Assembly (NCBI RefSeq): GCF_029254265.1
Contig: NZ_JAQWXX010000095.1
Span: forward strand, 1 to 64,000
DNA length: 64,000 bases
Reading direction: 5' to 3'
From: Algoriphagus sp.
GTDB lineage: Bacteria; Bacteroidota; Bacteroidia; Cytophagales; Cyclobacteriaceae
The notes under the pieces are model-generated. The model saw only the letters and a program-made list of their open reading frames with translations. It was not told the DNA's origin and searched no databases. The translations under genes and the position numbers were made by a program. How positions within the stretch are numbered: the stretch's first letter is position 1; each line of letters opens with the position of its first letter. This document shows, piece after piece, positions 35,666-44,269 of the stretch.

Positions 35666-37247
35666 ACAACTTCAAAAGATCTTTCAGATCAGCTAAAGAA
35701 TTGGCCTCTTCTTTGGGTTTGTCTTTTCTCCACCGCGAAATTCGGGGAAATCTTAATGCGATCCCACTTTTGTGACGAGGACTGTCTTGGATTCCCTCAA
35801 ATGCAATTTCAAATACCAATTCCGGATTCACCGTTCGAACCGGTCCAAATCGTTCCTTGGTGTTTTTCTTGACAAATGCATCGACTTCCTTCATTTCAGC
35901 ATCGTTCAGTCCTGAGTAAGCTTTGGCAAATGGAACTAGGAGATCACCATCCCAAACAGCAAATGTATAATCACTGTAAAGATCGGCTCGTCTTCCATGC
36001 CCTTTTTGAGCATAAAGCATCACGCCATCTATTGTCAAAGGGTCAATTTTCCATTTCCACCAACTTCCTCTTTTTCTTCCGGTTTCATAGTATGAATCCT
36101 TCCGCTTAAGCATAAAACCTTCTACGAAATAGTTTCTGGATTCTTCTCTGAGCATCGAGTACTCCTCCCAACTGTTTGCTTTGACAGGAGTCGACAATTC
36201 AAAATTTGGATGTTCAATGAATTTAAATAAAGATTCAAGTTTTATTCGCCTTTCCTCTAAAGGTTGATTACGGATATCTTTTCCTTCAAACTCCAATAAA
36301 TCATATACTAAAAGGCTTACAGGAGCTTCTATAAGAATTTTTTTACTGACATTTTTCCTGCCAATTCGAGTTTGAAGCAGATTGAAGGGAAGGGGACTTC
36401 CATTTGCGAAGCATAAAATCTCACCATCCAAAACGGTTCCATCAGGCAAACTATTACCTAGATCAGCCAACTCTGGAAACTTATCGGTTACTAATTCTTC
36501 CCCACGGCTCCAGATAAATGTTTCCCCATTTCTTCGAATCAATTGCCCCCGAATCCCATCCCATTTCCATTCTACCTGCCAATTATCAGGCGCATCAAGT
36601 GCTTCGACTTCTTTTTCCAGGGCATGTGCCAAAAAGAAAGGATATGGTTTTGATAAATCCTCTTGTGCCGAATCTGAATCAAATAGCTTTTCAAAGCTGG
36701 TTGATATCGGATCCCAATTCCCCATCAAGGCATGGGCTACAAAAGATTTTTCTTTCTTAAGGTGAATTGCTAGGGCTCTCGAAATCAGATTTTGACTGAC
36801 TCCGATTCTAAAGCCTCCGGTCAGAATTTTGTTGAAAATAAAGCATTCCTCTTTGGTTAATTTATTCCAAGAATCCTGAATCATCCATTTTTTCTCTTCC
36901 TCAGAAAGATCCTTGAGTTCAATCAGCCTATGGATCCAATCATCTAATCCGATTTCCTCTTTCGATTTTGGGTGGGGTAGAAGAAGAGCTATTGTTTCTG
37001 CTAGGTCGCCCACCGCCTGATAGGATTCATCAAAAAGCCATTCGGGGATTTCCGATAGTTCTATACACCATTCACGCAACTGACGAGTAGTCACTTGGCG
37101 CTTAGGTCTTCGATGTGTAAATAGTGCAATCGCCCAAACTTTATCCTCATCCCTCGCATTTGAAAAAAATGTTTCCAAAGCGGCCAACTTATCATTGGTT
37201 TTGTTGCTTTGGTCAAGTTCGGTGATTAGCTGCGAGAAGTGTTTCAT
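35652..37247 (-). CDS. ATP-dependent DNA ligase (helicase-associated type)
   Basis: The 531-residue ligase seals nicks by ATP-dependent adenylation. Motif I EWKWDGIRGQ places the nucleotidyl Lys at about residue 228. Motif III is in TVLDGEILCF, motif IV VEGFMLKRKDS near 380-390, and motif V WWKWKIDPLTIDGVMLY near 400-416, followed by an OB domain. The N-terminal 200 residues are an all-helical DNA-binding domain. This matches the ligase of the ligase/helicase/exonuclease/phosphoesterase damage-response cluster, not LigD of NHEJ. The gene is transcribed before the helicase. No exonuclease gene precedes it. Confidence 0.92.
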   Translation of the reverse strand: MKHFSQLITELDQSNKTNDKLAALETFFSNARDEDKVWAIALFTHRRPKRQVTTRQLREWCIELSEIPEWLFDESYQAVGDLAETIALLLPHPKSKEEIGLDDWIHRLIELKDLSEEEKKWMIQDSWNKLTKEECFIFNKILTGGFRIGVSQNLISRALAIHLKKEKSFVAHALMGNWDPISTSFEKLFDSDSAQEDLSKPYPFFLAHALEKEVEALDAPDNWQVEWKWDGIRGQLIRRNGETFIWSRGEELVTDKFPELADLGNSLPDGTVLDGEILCFANGSPLPFNLLQTRIGRKNVSKKILIEAPVSLLVYDLLEFEGKDIRNQPLEERRIKLESLFKFIEHPNFELSTPVKANSWEEYSMLREESRNYFVEGFMLKRKDSYYETGRKRGSWWKWKIDPLTIDGVMLYAQKGHGRRADLYSDYTFAVWDGDLLVPFAKAYSGLNDAEMKEVDAFVKKNTKERFGPVRTVNPELVFEIAFEGIQDSPRHKSGIALRFPRISRWRKDKPKEEANSLADLKDLLKLYGGK

Positions 37248-37375
37248 AGATTTTCAAATTCCCCACTTCCGAAATTGGAAGGATAGCGGGGGATAAATTG
37301 AAAAGATTTATATTTAATGTAACCTTGAGGAACAGAAACAGAATTTTGTCCGTTTAGAAGTTAAACACTAGAAAT

Positions 37376-37888
37376 ATGAGAAAGTTAATCTTTGGATTTG
37401 TGATTTTGCTTGGATTTACGGCTTGCACCGATTCTGATCCTGTTGAACTTACAAACAATAAAATTGAATATCAGCTATTTCAGTCCAGTGACTTCAATTA
37501 TTCCGGGACTTTGGAAATAATTGAAATGGTTGATGGAAGATTGGAATTTAATATAAAATTGTTGGGTGCAACGGGTAATGAGGCTACCAGCTTCCCCACT
37601 CACTTGCATTTCGGAAACTACGAGCAACCAGAAGCAGTCATAGCAGCTGTTCTTCAGCCAGTAAACTCAGCAACACTCAGCAGCAAAACTGTTTTGAGTG
37701 AATTGTCAGACGGTACTAAGTTGGATTTTGAAAAAATGAAAACCTTTGACGGCCATGTTAAAATCCATTTAGCAGCTGATGGTCCTGAATATCAGGTTAT
37801 ATTAGTATCAGGAAATGTAGGGATGAATCAAACAAATGCAGAAGGTTTCGACCGTTCTAAAATTGCTGTTTGTGGAAATTCTTACTAA
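37376..37888 (+). CDS. Lipoprotein with histidine-containing beta domain, unknown
   Basis: A 170-residue lipoprotein (signal KLIFGFVILLGFTACTD, Cys about 17). The mature domain is beta-rich, with the pair FPTHLHFGNY near residues 77-86 and FDGHVKIHLAADG near 124-136. The two His-bearing strands resemble CHRD- or Cu/Zn-SOD-like layouts, but the family is not established here. It is followed by a terminator hairpin and is convergent with the TonB-receptor operon, so any link to it is only positional. Confidence 0.62.
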   Translation: MRKLIFGFVILLGFTACTDSDPVELTNNKIEYQLFQSSDFNYSGTLEIIEMVDGRLEFNIKLLGATGNEATSFPTHLHFGNYEQPEAVIAAVLQPVNSATLSSKTVLSELSDGTKLDFEKMKTFDGHVKIHLAADGPEYQVILVSGNVGMNQTNAEGFDRSKIAVCGNSY

Positions 37889-37910
37889 GACAGAATAGAT
37901 TTAAAAAATT

Positions 37911-37938
37911 AAAGGCAACCAATTGGTTGCCTTTTTTT
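37911..37938. terminator. Perfect-palindrome terminator
   Basis: AAAGGCAACCAA and TTGGTTGCCTTT form a perfect 24-base palindrome (37911-37934) running into a T-tract on the plus strand. It ends the 37376 lipoprotein gene. The A-rich flank on the other side also allows it to work for the minus-strand lipoprotein at 37957. Confidence 0.8.
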
Positions 37939-37956
37939 GTGGATTTGAGTTGTTGA

Positions 37957-38556
37957 TTAATTCAGAATCAGAGGGAAAGTAATATCAAGGTCACTTTCTC
38001 CTCCCGCTTGTACAAAATTCTCGAAGCTAGGATTGGTTGCTCCTGGGAAGTTTTTGTCCAAATCATGTCTAAGTACAATTCTCATATTGGCAGTATTGAA
38101 TCCCGGGCTGGCAGCTACAGTCACAATACCTTGCACTCCAATTAATTCACCAGAAAGGTCATCATATTGGTAAGTTAAAACCGGTGAACCTACGAAAGCT
38201 GTACCTAAAAAGAAGAATTGATGCTCATCAGCTTCCTCTAAAATTTCCTCAGTGATGTCCTCATTCTCAATGGAATTTCTAACTTCTATGTTGAGTTGAT
38301 AAGTTTTTCCTTTAGTCAAAGTTACATCATCAATGGTGGGGGTAGCACCGACTTCTATTCCCTGTGGATCCGATGCGCTAAAAGTAGTCACAGCTCCTAC
38401 AAGATTTCCTGTGGCATCTAATTCTTGGAAGTTCAGAATCACATCAGTAATTACTTCTCCGTCGTTTTCAATTACAGGATCATCACTTTCACAAGCAGTA
38501 AATGACAAAGCTAGTAAAGCCATTGTGTAGACTAGATTTTTTTTTGAATTGAACAT
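37957..38556 (-). CDS. TonB-receptor-associated lipoprotein
   Basis: A 199-residue lipoprotein (TMALLALSFTACESDD, Cys about 22). The mature part is a beta-rich domain with VILNFQELDATGNLVGAV and the segment EEADEHQFFFLG. This is the small lipoprotein regularly found beside ZnuD-like TonB receptors in Bacteroidota, often annotated only as hypothetical. It starts 11 bases after the receptor stop on the same strand. A role as surface accessory in metal capture is inferred from context. Confidence 0.68.
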   Translation of the reverse strand: MFNSKKNLVYTMALLALSFTACESDDPVIENDGEVITDVILNFQELDATGNLVGAVTTFSASDPQGIEVGATPTIDDVTLTKGKTYQLNIEVRNSIENEDITEEILEEADEHQFFFLGTAFVGSPVLTYQYDDLSGELIGVQGIVTVAASPGFNTANMRIVLRHDLDKNFPGATNPSFENFVQAGGESDLDITFPLILN

Positions 38557-38567
38557 AGTTGTATTTA

Positions 38568-40874
38568 TTAGAATTGATAGTTGATTTTCAATAGAATATT
38601 TCTTCCCATATCATCTGTGAAGTATCTAAACCGGTTCATGTACTCTTTATAGGATGTGTTGAATACATTTTGGACTTGTATACCAAGATTTAGCTTATTG
38701 GAATGAACTTGAACTTGTTTTTGATAAGCCAAATTAAACAGTGCATATGCCGGAGGTGCTGGTGCAATGTCAAAGTCTGGCTCTCGAGTTTGTTGAGCTA
38801 CCAAAATATTGCTTAAGGTCACCTTATTCATTTTTCCATTTCCGGAGTCAAAATCATAGGCAAATCCCCAATCCATTCGATCTGAAGGAATAAATGGGAA
38901 ATAATTATTCTCGTCAGTATTCTTTGCCCTGATTATAGAGCCTTTTGCATAAGCACTTATTTTTTCTGTAAACTCATAACTTCCTGCAAAATCAAACCCG
39001 TAGAAAAACGCATTTGCCTGAAGATATTCATACACATTGAATGTGCCTCTTAAGCTTACCACAGTTTCACCTGTTGGATTAAGGTAAATGTAGTTGTTGA
39101 TTTGATTGGCGTATCCAGTTACTTCCAAATGGAGGTTGTTATGATCATATTCAAATTCATTCACCCATTTGAATGATTTTTCGGAATTCAATTCCGAATC
39201 TCCGATTTCAACTGCGGCTGCACCATGGTGAAGTCCTTGACTGAATAATTCATTCACATTTGGAGGTCTCCAAGCCGATCCTAGGTTAGAGCTAAATGAT
39301 AATCTTGGATTAATTTGGAAAAGGCCACCGATGAATGCAGAGAAATTTTGATAATTCAGGTCAGCTTCCTGAAGTTCATTTTGAATAAATCTCGCAGTCT
39401 GAACATTCCTGAGGTCATATCGAAGTCCTGCTTCAACCTCTAAAGGTCCTTTTGAATATTTTTCCATCAAATAGAATCCCACATTCACCATGTCATAGTT
39501 TGGAATCAACGGAGTTACTCCAGTGCCTGGGACATTTGAATTGGCTTGTTGAATCAGATTTACCCCCCATGTCCCACTGAATTCATTTCGATGGGTGTGG
39601 TCAACAAAAAGGTCAAACGTATTGGTATACAGCTTTAGATCTAAACTTGGCTTATCATTCAGATCACCTCTTCTTCTATCATATTCTTCTCTAAGATTAA
39701 GCTGAAAACCATATTGGGCATTTAGTTTCCAGTTTTCTGAAAGGTGATAATGAGATTTTAACTTTGCCAAATGGTGGGAAACGACTTGCTTGGGATTGTT
39801 AATCTCATATGTGAAATCAGCATTGGTAAAAGGCCGACCATTTTGAATGATTTCTTCGAGATCACTTAAGTTTCCAGTATGCGCATCTCTTAGGATTCCT
39901 ATCGAAGTATTGAAAAAACTGTAATAGGTTTCAACTCCCAATTTTGTACTGGAATATCCCAAAGCCCCGGAAAAATTAAGTTCGCTCATTCCTGTATTAT
40001 CCTGGTAATAATCAGGTGATTTCACGTTTCCTGCACGTTTGGCGGATGCTTGAACGCGATAACCTAAACCATTTATTTTTCCAGATCCCCCACTATGGGT
40101 GATTGAAATATTCCCCATTTTACTATTTGTACCTCCAAGGAGATTTAATTCTGTTTTTCGAGATTTCTTGGTAGCCAAAGGAGCGGGATTTACTAAAATG
40201 ACGCCACCCATTGCCTCAGGGCCATATCTTACTGTTTCTGCTCCTTTCACAACAGTGATTTCATCTGCAAGAAAAGGATCAATTTCCGGTGCGTGCTCAG
40301 CTCCCCATTGTTGCCCTTCCAGTCTGATTCCATTATTTAAAATCATGATTCGGTTGCTGTGCATTCCATGAATAACAGGCTTAGAAATTGTATTCCCTGT
40401 AGAAAAAGTAGTCACCCCGGCAATTCGCTTTAAACTTTCACCCAGATTTTCACCTCGTGCGGCAAGAAGTTCATCTCCATATAAAGCAGTCAGGGCAGTA
40501 GTAGTCTGAACAGCATCTCGATGTCCATGAATCTCTACACCAACCAGATCAAGGGATTCTTCTTCCATTCTATAGGTTTTGTTGAATGAATTAGAATTGA
40601 GTGATATGGTGTCTAAGATTTCTTTGTGACCAAGGAATTGAATTTTTATAGTGTAGTTACCCGGACATAAATTTCTGATAACGAAGTTTCCATCCTGGTC
40701 TGTGATTTCTCCTCGCTCCACTTCATTGATCCAGATGTAGGCAGATTCTATAGGTTCATTATTTTCCAAATGAATTACCTTCCCGCGAATCCCAAGATTG
40801 CAGTTCTGAGCCATTCCCTGAGAAAGGGATAGGACAAAAATGAAAAGGACAAATACCTGTTTGATGAAGTTCAC
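38568..40874 (-). CDS. TonB-dependent outer-membrane receptor (ZnuD-like)
   Basis: A 768-residue receptor. The signal peptide ends GMAQN; residues about 25-110 are a carboxypeptidase-D regulatory-like domain (GKVIHLENNEPIESAYIWI); the plug begins near 115 and includes IHGMHSNRIMILNNGIRLEG and VKGAETVRYGPEAMGGVI; the rest is a beta-barrel ending in FTDDMGRNILLKINYQF with a terminal Phe. The plug sequence (HGMHSNR, EGQQWGAEHAPEIDPF) is that of the ZnuD-type zinc/heme receptor group. Start: GTG at 40874, the only one that keeps the signal peptide. A perfect TATTTTTG lies 4 bases upstream. It is followed by the lipoprotein gene. Confidence 0.85.
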   Translation of the reverse strand: MNFIKQVFVLFIFVLSLSQGMAQNCNLGIRGKVIHLENNEPIESAYIWINEVERGEITDQDGNFVIRNLCPGNYTIKIQFLGHKEILDTISLNSNSFNKTYRMEEESLDLVGVEIHGHRDAVQTTTALTALYGDELLAARGENLGESLKRIAGVTTFSTGNTISKPVIHGMHSNRIMILNNGIRLEGQQWGAEHAPEIDPFLADEITVVKGAETVRYGPEAMGGVILVNPAPLATKKSRKTELNLLGGTNSKMGNISITHSGGSGKINGLGYRVQASAKRAGNVKSPDYYQDNTGMSELNFSGALGYSSTKLGVETYYSFFNTSIGILRDAHTGNLSDLEEIIQNGRPFTNADFTYEINNPKQVVSHHLAKLKSHYHLSENWKLNAQYGFQLNLREEYDRRRGDLNDKPSLDLKLYTNTFDLFVDHTHRNEFSGTWGVNLIQQANSNVPGTGVTPLIPNYDMVNVGFYLMEKYSKGPLEVEAGLRYDLRNVQTARFIQNELQEADLNYQNFSAFIGGLFQINPRLSFSSNLGSAWRPPNVNELFSQGLHHGAAAVEIGDSELNSEKSFKWVNEFEYDHNNLHLEVTGYANQINNYIYLNPTGETVVSLRGTFNVYEYLQANAFFYGFDFAGSYEFTEKISAYAKGSIIRAKNTDENNYFPFIPSDRMDWGFAYDFDSGNGKMNKVTLSNILVAQQTREPDFDIAPAPPAYALFNLAYQKQVQVHSNKLNLGIQVQNVFNTSYKEYMNRFRYFTDDMGRNILLKINYQF

Positions 40875-40878
40875 GAAG

Positions 40879-40911
40879 CAAAAATAGGATTCAATATTTC
40901 TTTATACCAAT
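40879..40911 (-). promoter_or_regulatory. Promoter candidate very close to the TonB receptor start
   Basis: On the minus strand TATTTTTG (plus-strand CAAAAATA at 40879-40886) matches TAnnTTTG perfectly, with a TTG (plus-strand CAA at 40908-40910) 21 bases upstream. If used, transcription would begin at or next to the GTG start codon, producing a leaderless or nearly leaderless mRNA. Alternatively the match is fortuitous in this A/T-rich gap. Confidence 0.35.
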
Positions 40912-41092
40912 AAAAATGAAACAAAGTTGCAAAAAGGGATAAACGGTTTAAAATTTGAATCAGAAAATAAAATCCCTCTCGAAATAATCGAGGTAAATCA
41001 TACTACTTCTCCCTTTAAGCTTAGTCTGCTATTGTTCCGACATTCGATGACAAATAAATATATATAAACAGATGAATCGTTTAATTTGAACC

Positions 41093-42457
41093 ATGGAATA
41101 TGCGATTGTCGATATAGAGACTGCTGGAGGAAATCCAAAAGGAGGGGGGATTACAGAAATTGCGGTGGTAATTCATGATGGAGAAAAAATCATTCAGGAA
41201 TACCAAACCCTCTTGAATCCGGAGATGGTGATACCCACATATATTACCGGATTGACTGGAATCGATGATTTTATGGTTCGGCACGAACCAAAGTTTCAGG
41301 ATATTCAGGCTGAATTATGGGAATTATTGAAGGATCGGGTCTTCATTGCCCATTCAGTAAATTTCGACTTTGGTTTTATCCGTGAGGCATTTTTAAAGGA
41401 GGGAAAAGATCTCAAATCTCCAAAACTTTGCACGGTGAGGTTAAGTAGAAAAGTGTTTCCAGGCTTGAAATCTTACAGTTTGGGTAGGATTTGTGAAAAT
41501 CAAAAAATCCCTATTACAGCAAGGCATCGGGCTATGGGGGATGCTATGGCTACCGCTATTCTTTTTGATCGTATGATCAAGCAGGCTCCCGACATTGTGC
41601 TACAATCTTTGAAGAAAAATTCTGGAGAGACATTTCTTCCTCCAAATTTTCCGAATTCAAAATTCAAAGAAATCCCAGACCAGTGTGGGATCTATTACAT
41701 GTTAAATGAAAAAGGGAAAGTGATTTACGTGGGTAAGGCTGTTAACATCAGGGAACGGTTTAAAAATCATTTTTCTGGAAATGTATTGCCTCACCTGAAA
41801 CAAAAATTAAAAGCTGAAGTGGTGGACTTACAATGGAAATTGAGTGGAACTGAATTTTTGGCTTTATTGATGGAGGTTTTGGAAATCAAGCGATTATGGC
41901 CAGAATATAATTCCGCTTTGAAACTTCCGAAAACGATGTGGGGGCTTTTTCACTATGAAGATGGAAGTGGGTATGGTCGGTTCCAAATCTCGAAAGTGAC
42001 CAGACATCTTCAGCCTGTAGAATCTTTTTTTTCCTTGGAGGAAGCGACCCTTTTTCTGAAAGAAGCGATGGTGAATTTCCAGCTTTGTCCCAAACTGAGC
42101 GGTTTAAGAAAAGTCAGTTGCAGCCAAGAAAGTGAACAACAATGTAGCGGAGCTTGTAAAAATGAGGAAGATCATGTGTCCTATAATCAGAAAGTCAACT
42201 CCTTTCTAAACCAAATCAAAATCAGCCAAAAAGAGATTTTATTGGAATTTGAAGGCAGGGAAAAATCAGAAAAAGCGTATTGCGTATTTGACAGGGGAGT
42301 ACTCACTAAATTTGGTTTTATAAAAGATCTGGATGAAAAAGGGGATTTGATTTCCAGGCTAGAGAGCGTCCCTAGAATTCCAGAGACATATTATATCCTA
42401 AGGCAATTTTTCCCAAAATTTCAAGCTGATCAAATCCGAATACTGGAATCGATCTAG
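41093..42457 (+). CDS. DnaQ-like exonuclease fused to a GIY-YIG nuclease domain
   Basis: A 454-residue two-domain nuclease. The N-terminal DEDDh exonuclease shows YAIVDIETAGG (Exo I, DxE at about residues 7-9), FIAHSVNFDFGFI (Exo II, about 83-95) and ARHRAMGDAMAT (Exo III, about 142-153). The GIY-YIG domain, CGIYYMLNEKGKVIYVGKA, is near 200-218. The last 200 residues include Cys-rich CSQESEQQCSGACKNEE near 344-360. This is the UvrC-like/Cho-type fusion sometimes annotated as DNA polymerase III epsilon. A nucleotide-excision or flap-processing role is likely. It shares the stop palindrome CTAG (42454-42457) with the convergent ypfJ. Confidence 0.9.
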   Translation: MEYAIVDIETAGGNPKGGGITEIAVVIHDGEKIIQEYQTLLNPEMVIPTYITGLTGIDDFMVRHEPKFQDIQAELWELLKDRVFIAHSVNFDFGFIREAFLKEGKDLKSPKLCTVRLSRKVFPGLKSYSLGRICENQKIPITARHRAMGDAMATAILFDRMIKQAPDIVLQSLKKNSGETFLPPNFPNSKFKEIPDQCGIYYMLNEKGKVIYVGKAVNIRERFKNHFSGNVLPHLKQKLKAEVVDLQWKLSGTEFLALLMEVLEIKRLWPEYNSALKLPKTMWGLFHYEDGSGYGRFQISKVTRHLQPVESFFSLEEATLFLKEAMVNFQLCPKLSGLRKVSCSQESEQQCSGACKNEEDHVSYNQKVNSFLNQIKISQKEILLEFEGREKSEKAYCVFDRGVLTKFGFIKDLDEKGDLISRLESVPRIPETYYILRQFFPKFQADQIRILESI

Positions 42458-43353
42458 AGATCGGCCGCACTAAATGTGTCTCCTTGTTTCAAATCTCCCG
42501 TATCAAACCCTTTTCTAAACCACTTCATGCGCTGAGCAGAAGTGCCATGGGTGAAAGAGTCAGGCACCACTCTTCCGGTTGATTGTTTTTGGAGTCTATC
42601 GTCTCCTATGGCATTTGCCGCATTCAAAGCTTCTTCGAGGTCCCCTCGCTCAAGCCAGCCACTGAGTTGCTGGCTGTGATGAGCCCAGACACCCGCCAGA
42701 AAATCTGCTTGAAGCTCTAGCTTTACAGAATATTGATTGTATTCTTTTTGACTCACTTGCCCTCGAAGGCGATCCATTTCCTCGGTGATTCCCAGAATTT
42801 TTTGAATATGGTGTCCTACTTCGTGAGCGATTACATAGGCTTGTGCAAAATCTCCCGGAGCATTTAATCTTTGTTCCATTTCTTCAAAAAAGCTCAAATC
42901 GATGTAAAGCTTTTCATCTCCTGGACAATAGAAAGGTCCTGTTGCAGCTGATGCGTTTCCGCAGGCAGAAGAGACGGATCCTGTAAATAATACCAAGGTT
43001 GGTTCTCTATAATTATCAATCAATCGATTCCAGATCACCTCAGTATCACCCAAAATTGTGGCACTGAATTCTGCCAGTTCATCTTCTTCAGCTGTTGGAG
43101 TATAATTGGTTTCCGTGGTGAAACTTTGAGCTCCTCCACCTAAAATACTTCCTATAAAGGTCAGCGGATTCGTTCCTGTGGCGAAAGAAAAAACAGCAAT
43201 GATTCCGACGATTATTAATCCAGTCTTGGAAAATAAAAGCTTGACCAGATATCCCAGCATCATTGGATTTAATCCTCCGCCTCCCATACCTCCTGAAGAT
43301 TTACCCCTACGGTCCTCTACATTTGAGCTTTGTTTTTTACCTTCCCATTTCAT
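42454..43353 (-). CDS. ypfJ: Neutral zinc metallopeptidase, YpfJ type
   Basis: A 299-residue membrane-anchored protein with the family start MKWEGKKQSSNVEDRRG, a Gly-rich stretch and one membrane helix (TGLIIVGIIAVFSFATG, about 45-61). The zinc site HEVGHHIQ lies near residue 167-174 with the downstream AYVIAHEVG context and the ligand Glu in LELQADFLAGVWAHHS near 204-219. CGNASAATGPFYCPGDEKLYID near 130 is the conserved pair of Cys. Physiological substrate unknown. Its stop codon is part of CTAG shared with the nuclease gene. Confidence 0.9.
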   Translation of the reverse strand: MKWEGKKQSSNVEDRRGKSSGGMGGGGLNPMMLGYLVKLLFSKTGLIIVGIIAVFSFATGTNPLTFIGSILGGGAQSFTTETNYTPTAEEDELAEFSATILGDTEVIWNRLIDNYREPTLVLFTGSVSSACGNASAATGPFYCPGDEKLYIDLSFFEEMEQRLNAPGDFAQAYVIAHEVGHHIQKILGITEEMDRLRGQVSQKEYNQYSVKLELQADFLAGVWAHHSQQLSGWLERGDLEEALNAANAIGDDRLQKQSTGRVVPDSFTHGTSAQRMKWFRKGFDTGDLKQGDTFSAADL

Positions 43354-43451
43354 GTAATAAATGATTTTATTTCATTTAAAATTAACCAAATTGAAATTTG
43401 ATATTTCTATGTAAGTTCAAATTCCACAAATAAAACCAAAACCCAATACCT

Positions 43452-44225
43452 ATGAAAGCCAAATTTTCTTCTTTGTTGATCCTAGCATCGATGTCATTTC
43501 TTACTCTCTCGAGCTTACAAGCTCAGACTGGAGTAGGTCAAAAGCCCGAGAAAGGGGCAAAAGTTTATCTGGATGGATCTAAAAAGTCTCTTGAAAAAAA
43601 CTGGATTTACTGGGAAGGTCCAAGATTCTCGGCAGAGATGCCTATAAAATGGCCAGAAGTAACCGACCCGGTAGATGGCGGAAAAGCCATTTCAAGTATT
43701 GACCCGGCCGGTGCTGGGGGAAAATACGGAGCCGCTGACATAGTGACCAAAGATGAGTTTAAAGATTTTCGCGCTCATGTTGAGTTCCTGATTATGGAGG
43801 AAGGTGGAAATAGTGGGGTTTACCTTCAAAATAGATACGAAGTACAGATTCTAGATGGAGACTATGGTCTTCATGGGATGGCGGCTCTGATTAATGAGCA
43901 TTTGCCAACTTCGGAAGAATATAATGGAGTCGGAAAATGGAATGCTTATGACATCGTTTTTAGAGCAGCCCGTTTTGAGGATGGAAAACTAGTTGAAAAA
44001 CCTCGTGCAACTGTTTATTTCAATGGTGTAAAAATCCATGAGGACAAAGAGATTTCACAGGTTTGGGGTGGACCCAATTCTGGACTGGATGGAGGTAATG
44101 ACGGTGGAAAAGGAATTACCGATAGACCAGGTGGATTGAAACTTCAGGCTGAAGGACATGATGTACGCTATCGAAATATCTGGATCAAAAAGCTTGATTT
44201 GACAAGTCCGGATACAGATTTTTAA
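43452..44225 (+). CDS. DUF1080 (3-keto-disaccharide hydrolase-like) exported protein
   Basis: The 257-residue protein has a signal peptide (FSSLLILASMSFLTLSSLQAQ) and a concanavalin-like DUF1080 domain: FKDFRAHVEFLIMEEGGNSG, VYLQNRYEVQILDGDYG and the terminal GHDVRYRNIWIKKLD. DUF1080 proteins include 3-keto-glycoside hydrolases that cut oxidised glycosides in the periplasm. No oxidoreductase of that pathway (GFO/IDH type) is next to it, so the assignment to a pathway stays open. A hairpin follows at 44237-44269. Confidence 0.85.
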   Translation: MKAKFSSLLILASMSFLTLSSLQAQTGVGQKPEKGAKVYLDGSKKSLEKNWIYWEGPRFSAEMPIKWPEVTDPVDGGKAISSIDPAGAGGKYGAADIVTKDEFKDFRAHVEFLIMEEGGNSGVYLQNRYEVQILDGDYGLHGMAALINEHLPTSEEYNGVGKWNAYDIVFRAARFEDGKLVEKPRATVYFNGVKIHEDKEISQVWGGPNSGLDGGNDGGKGITDRPGGLKLQAEGHDVRYRNIWIKKLDLTSPDTDF

Positions 44226-44236
44226 ATTTTCAGGGA

Positions 44237-44269
44237 CTCCGGGAAATATTATTCTAAAATTTCCCGGAG
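44237..44269. terminator. Hairpin between convergent DUF1080 and sixA genes
   Basis: CTCCGGGAAAT (44237-44247) and ATTTCCCGGAG (44259-44269) form a perfect 11-bp stem with an 11-base loop. It overlaps the last codons of sixA (stop at 44249-44251), so it is partly coding on the minus strand. No clear U-run follows in either direction; termination or mRNA-end protection are both possible. Confidence 0.45.
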
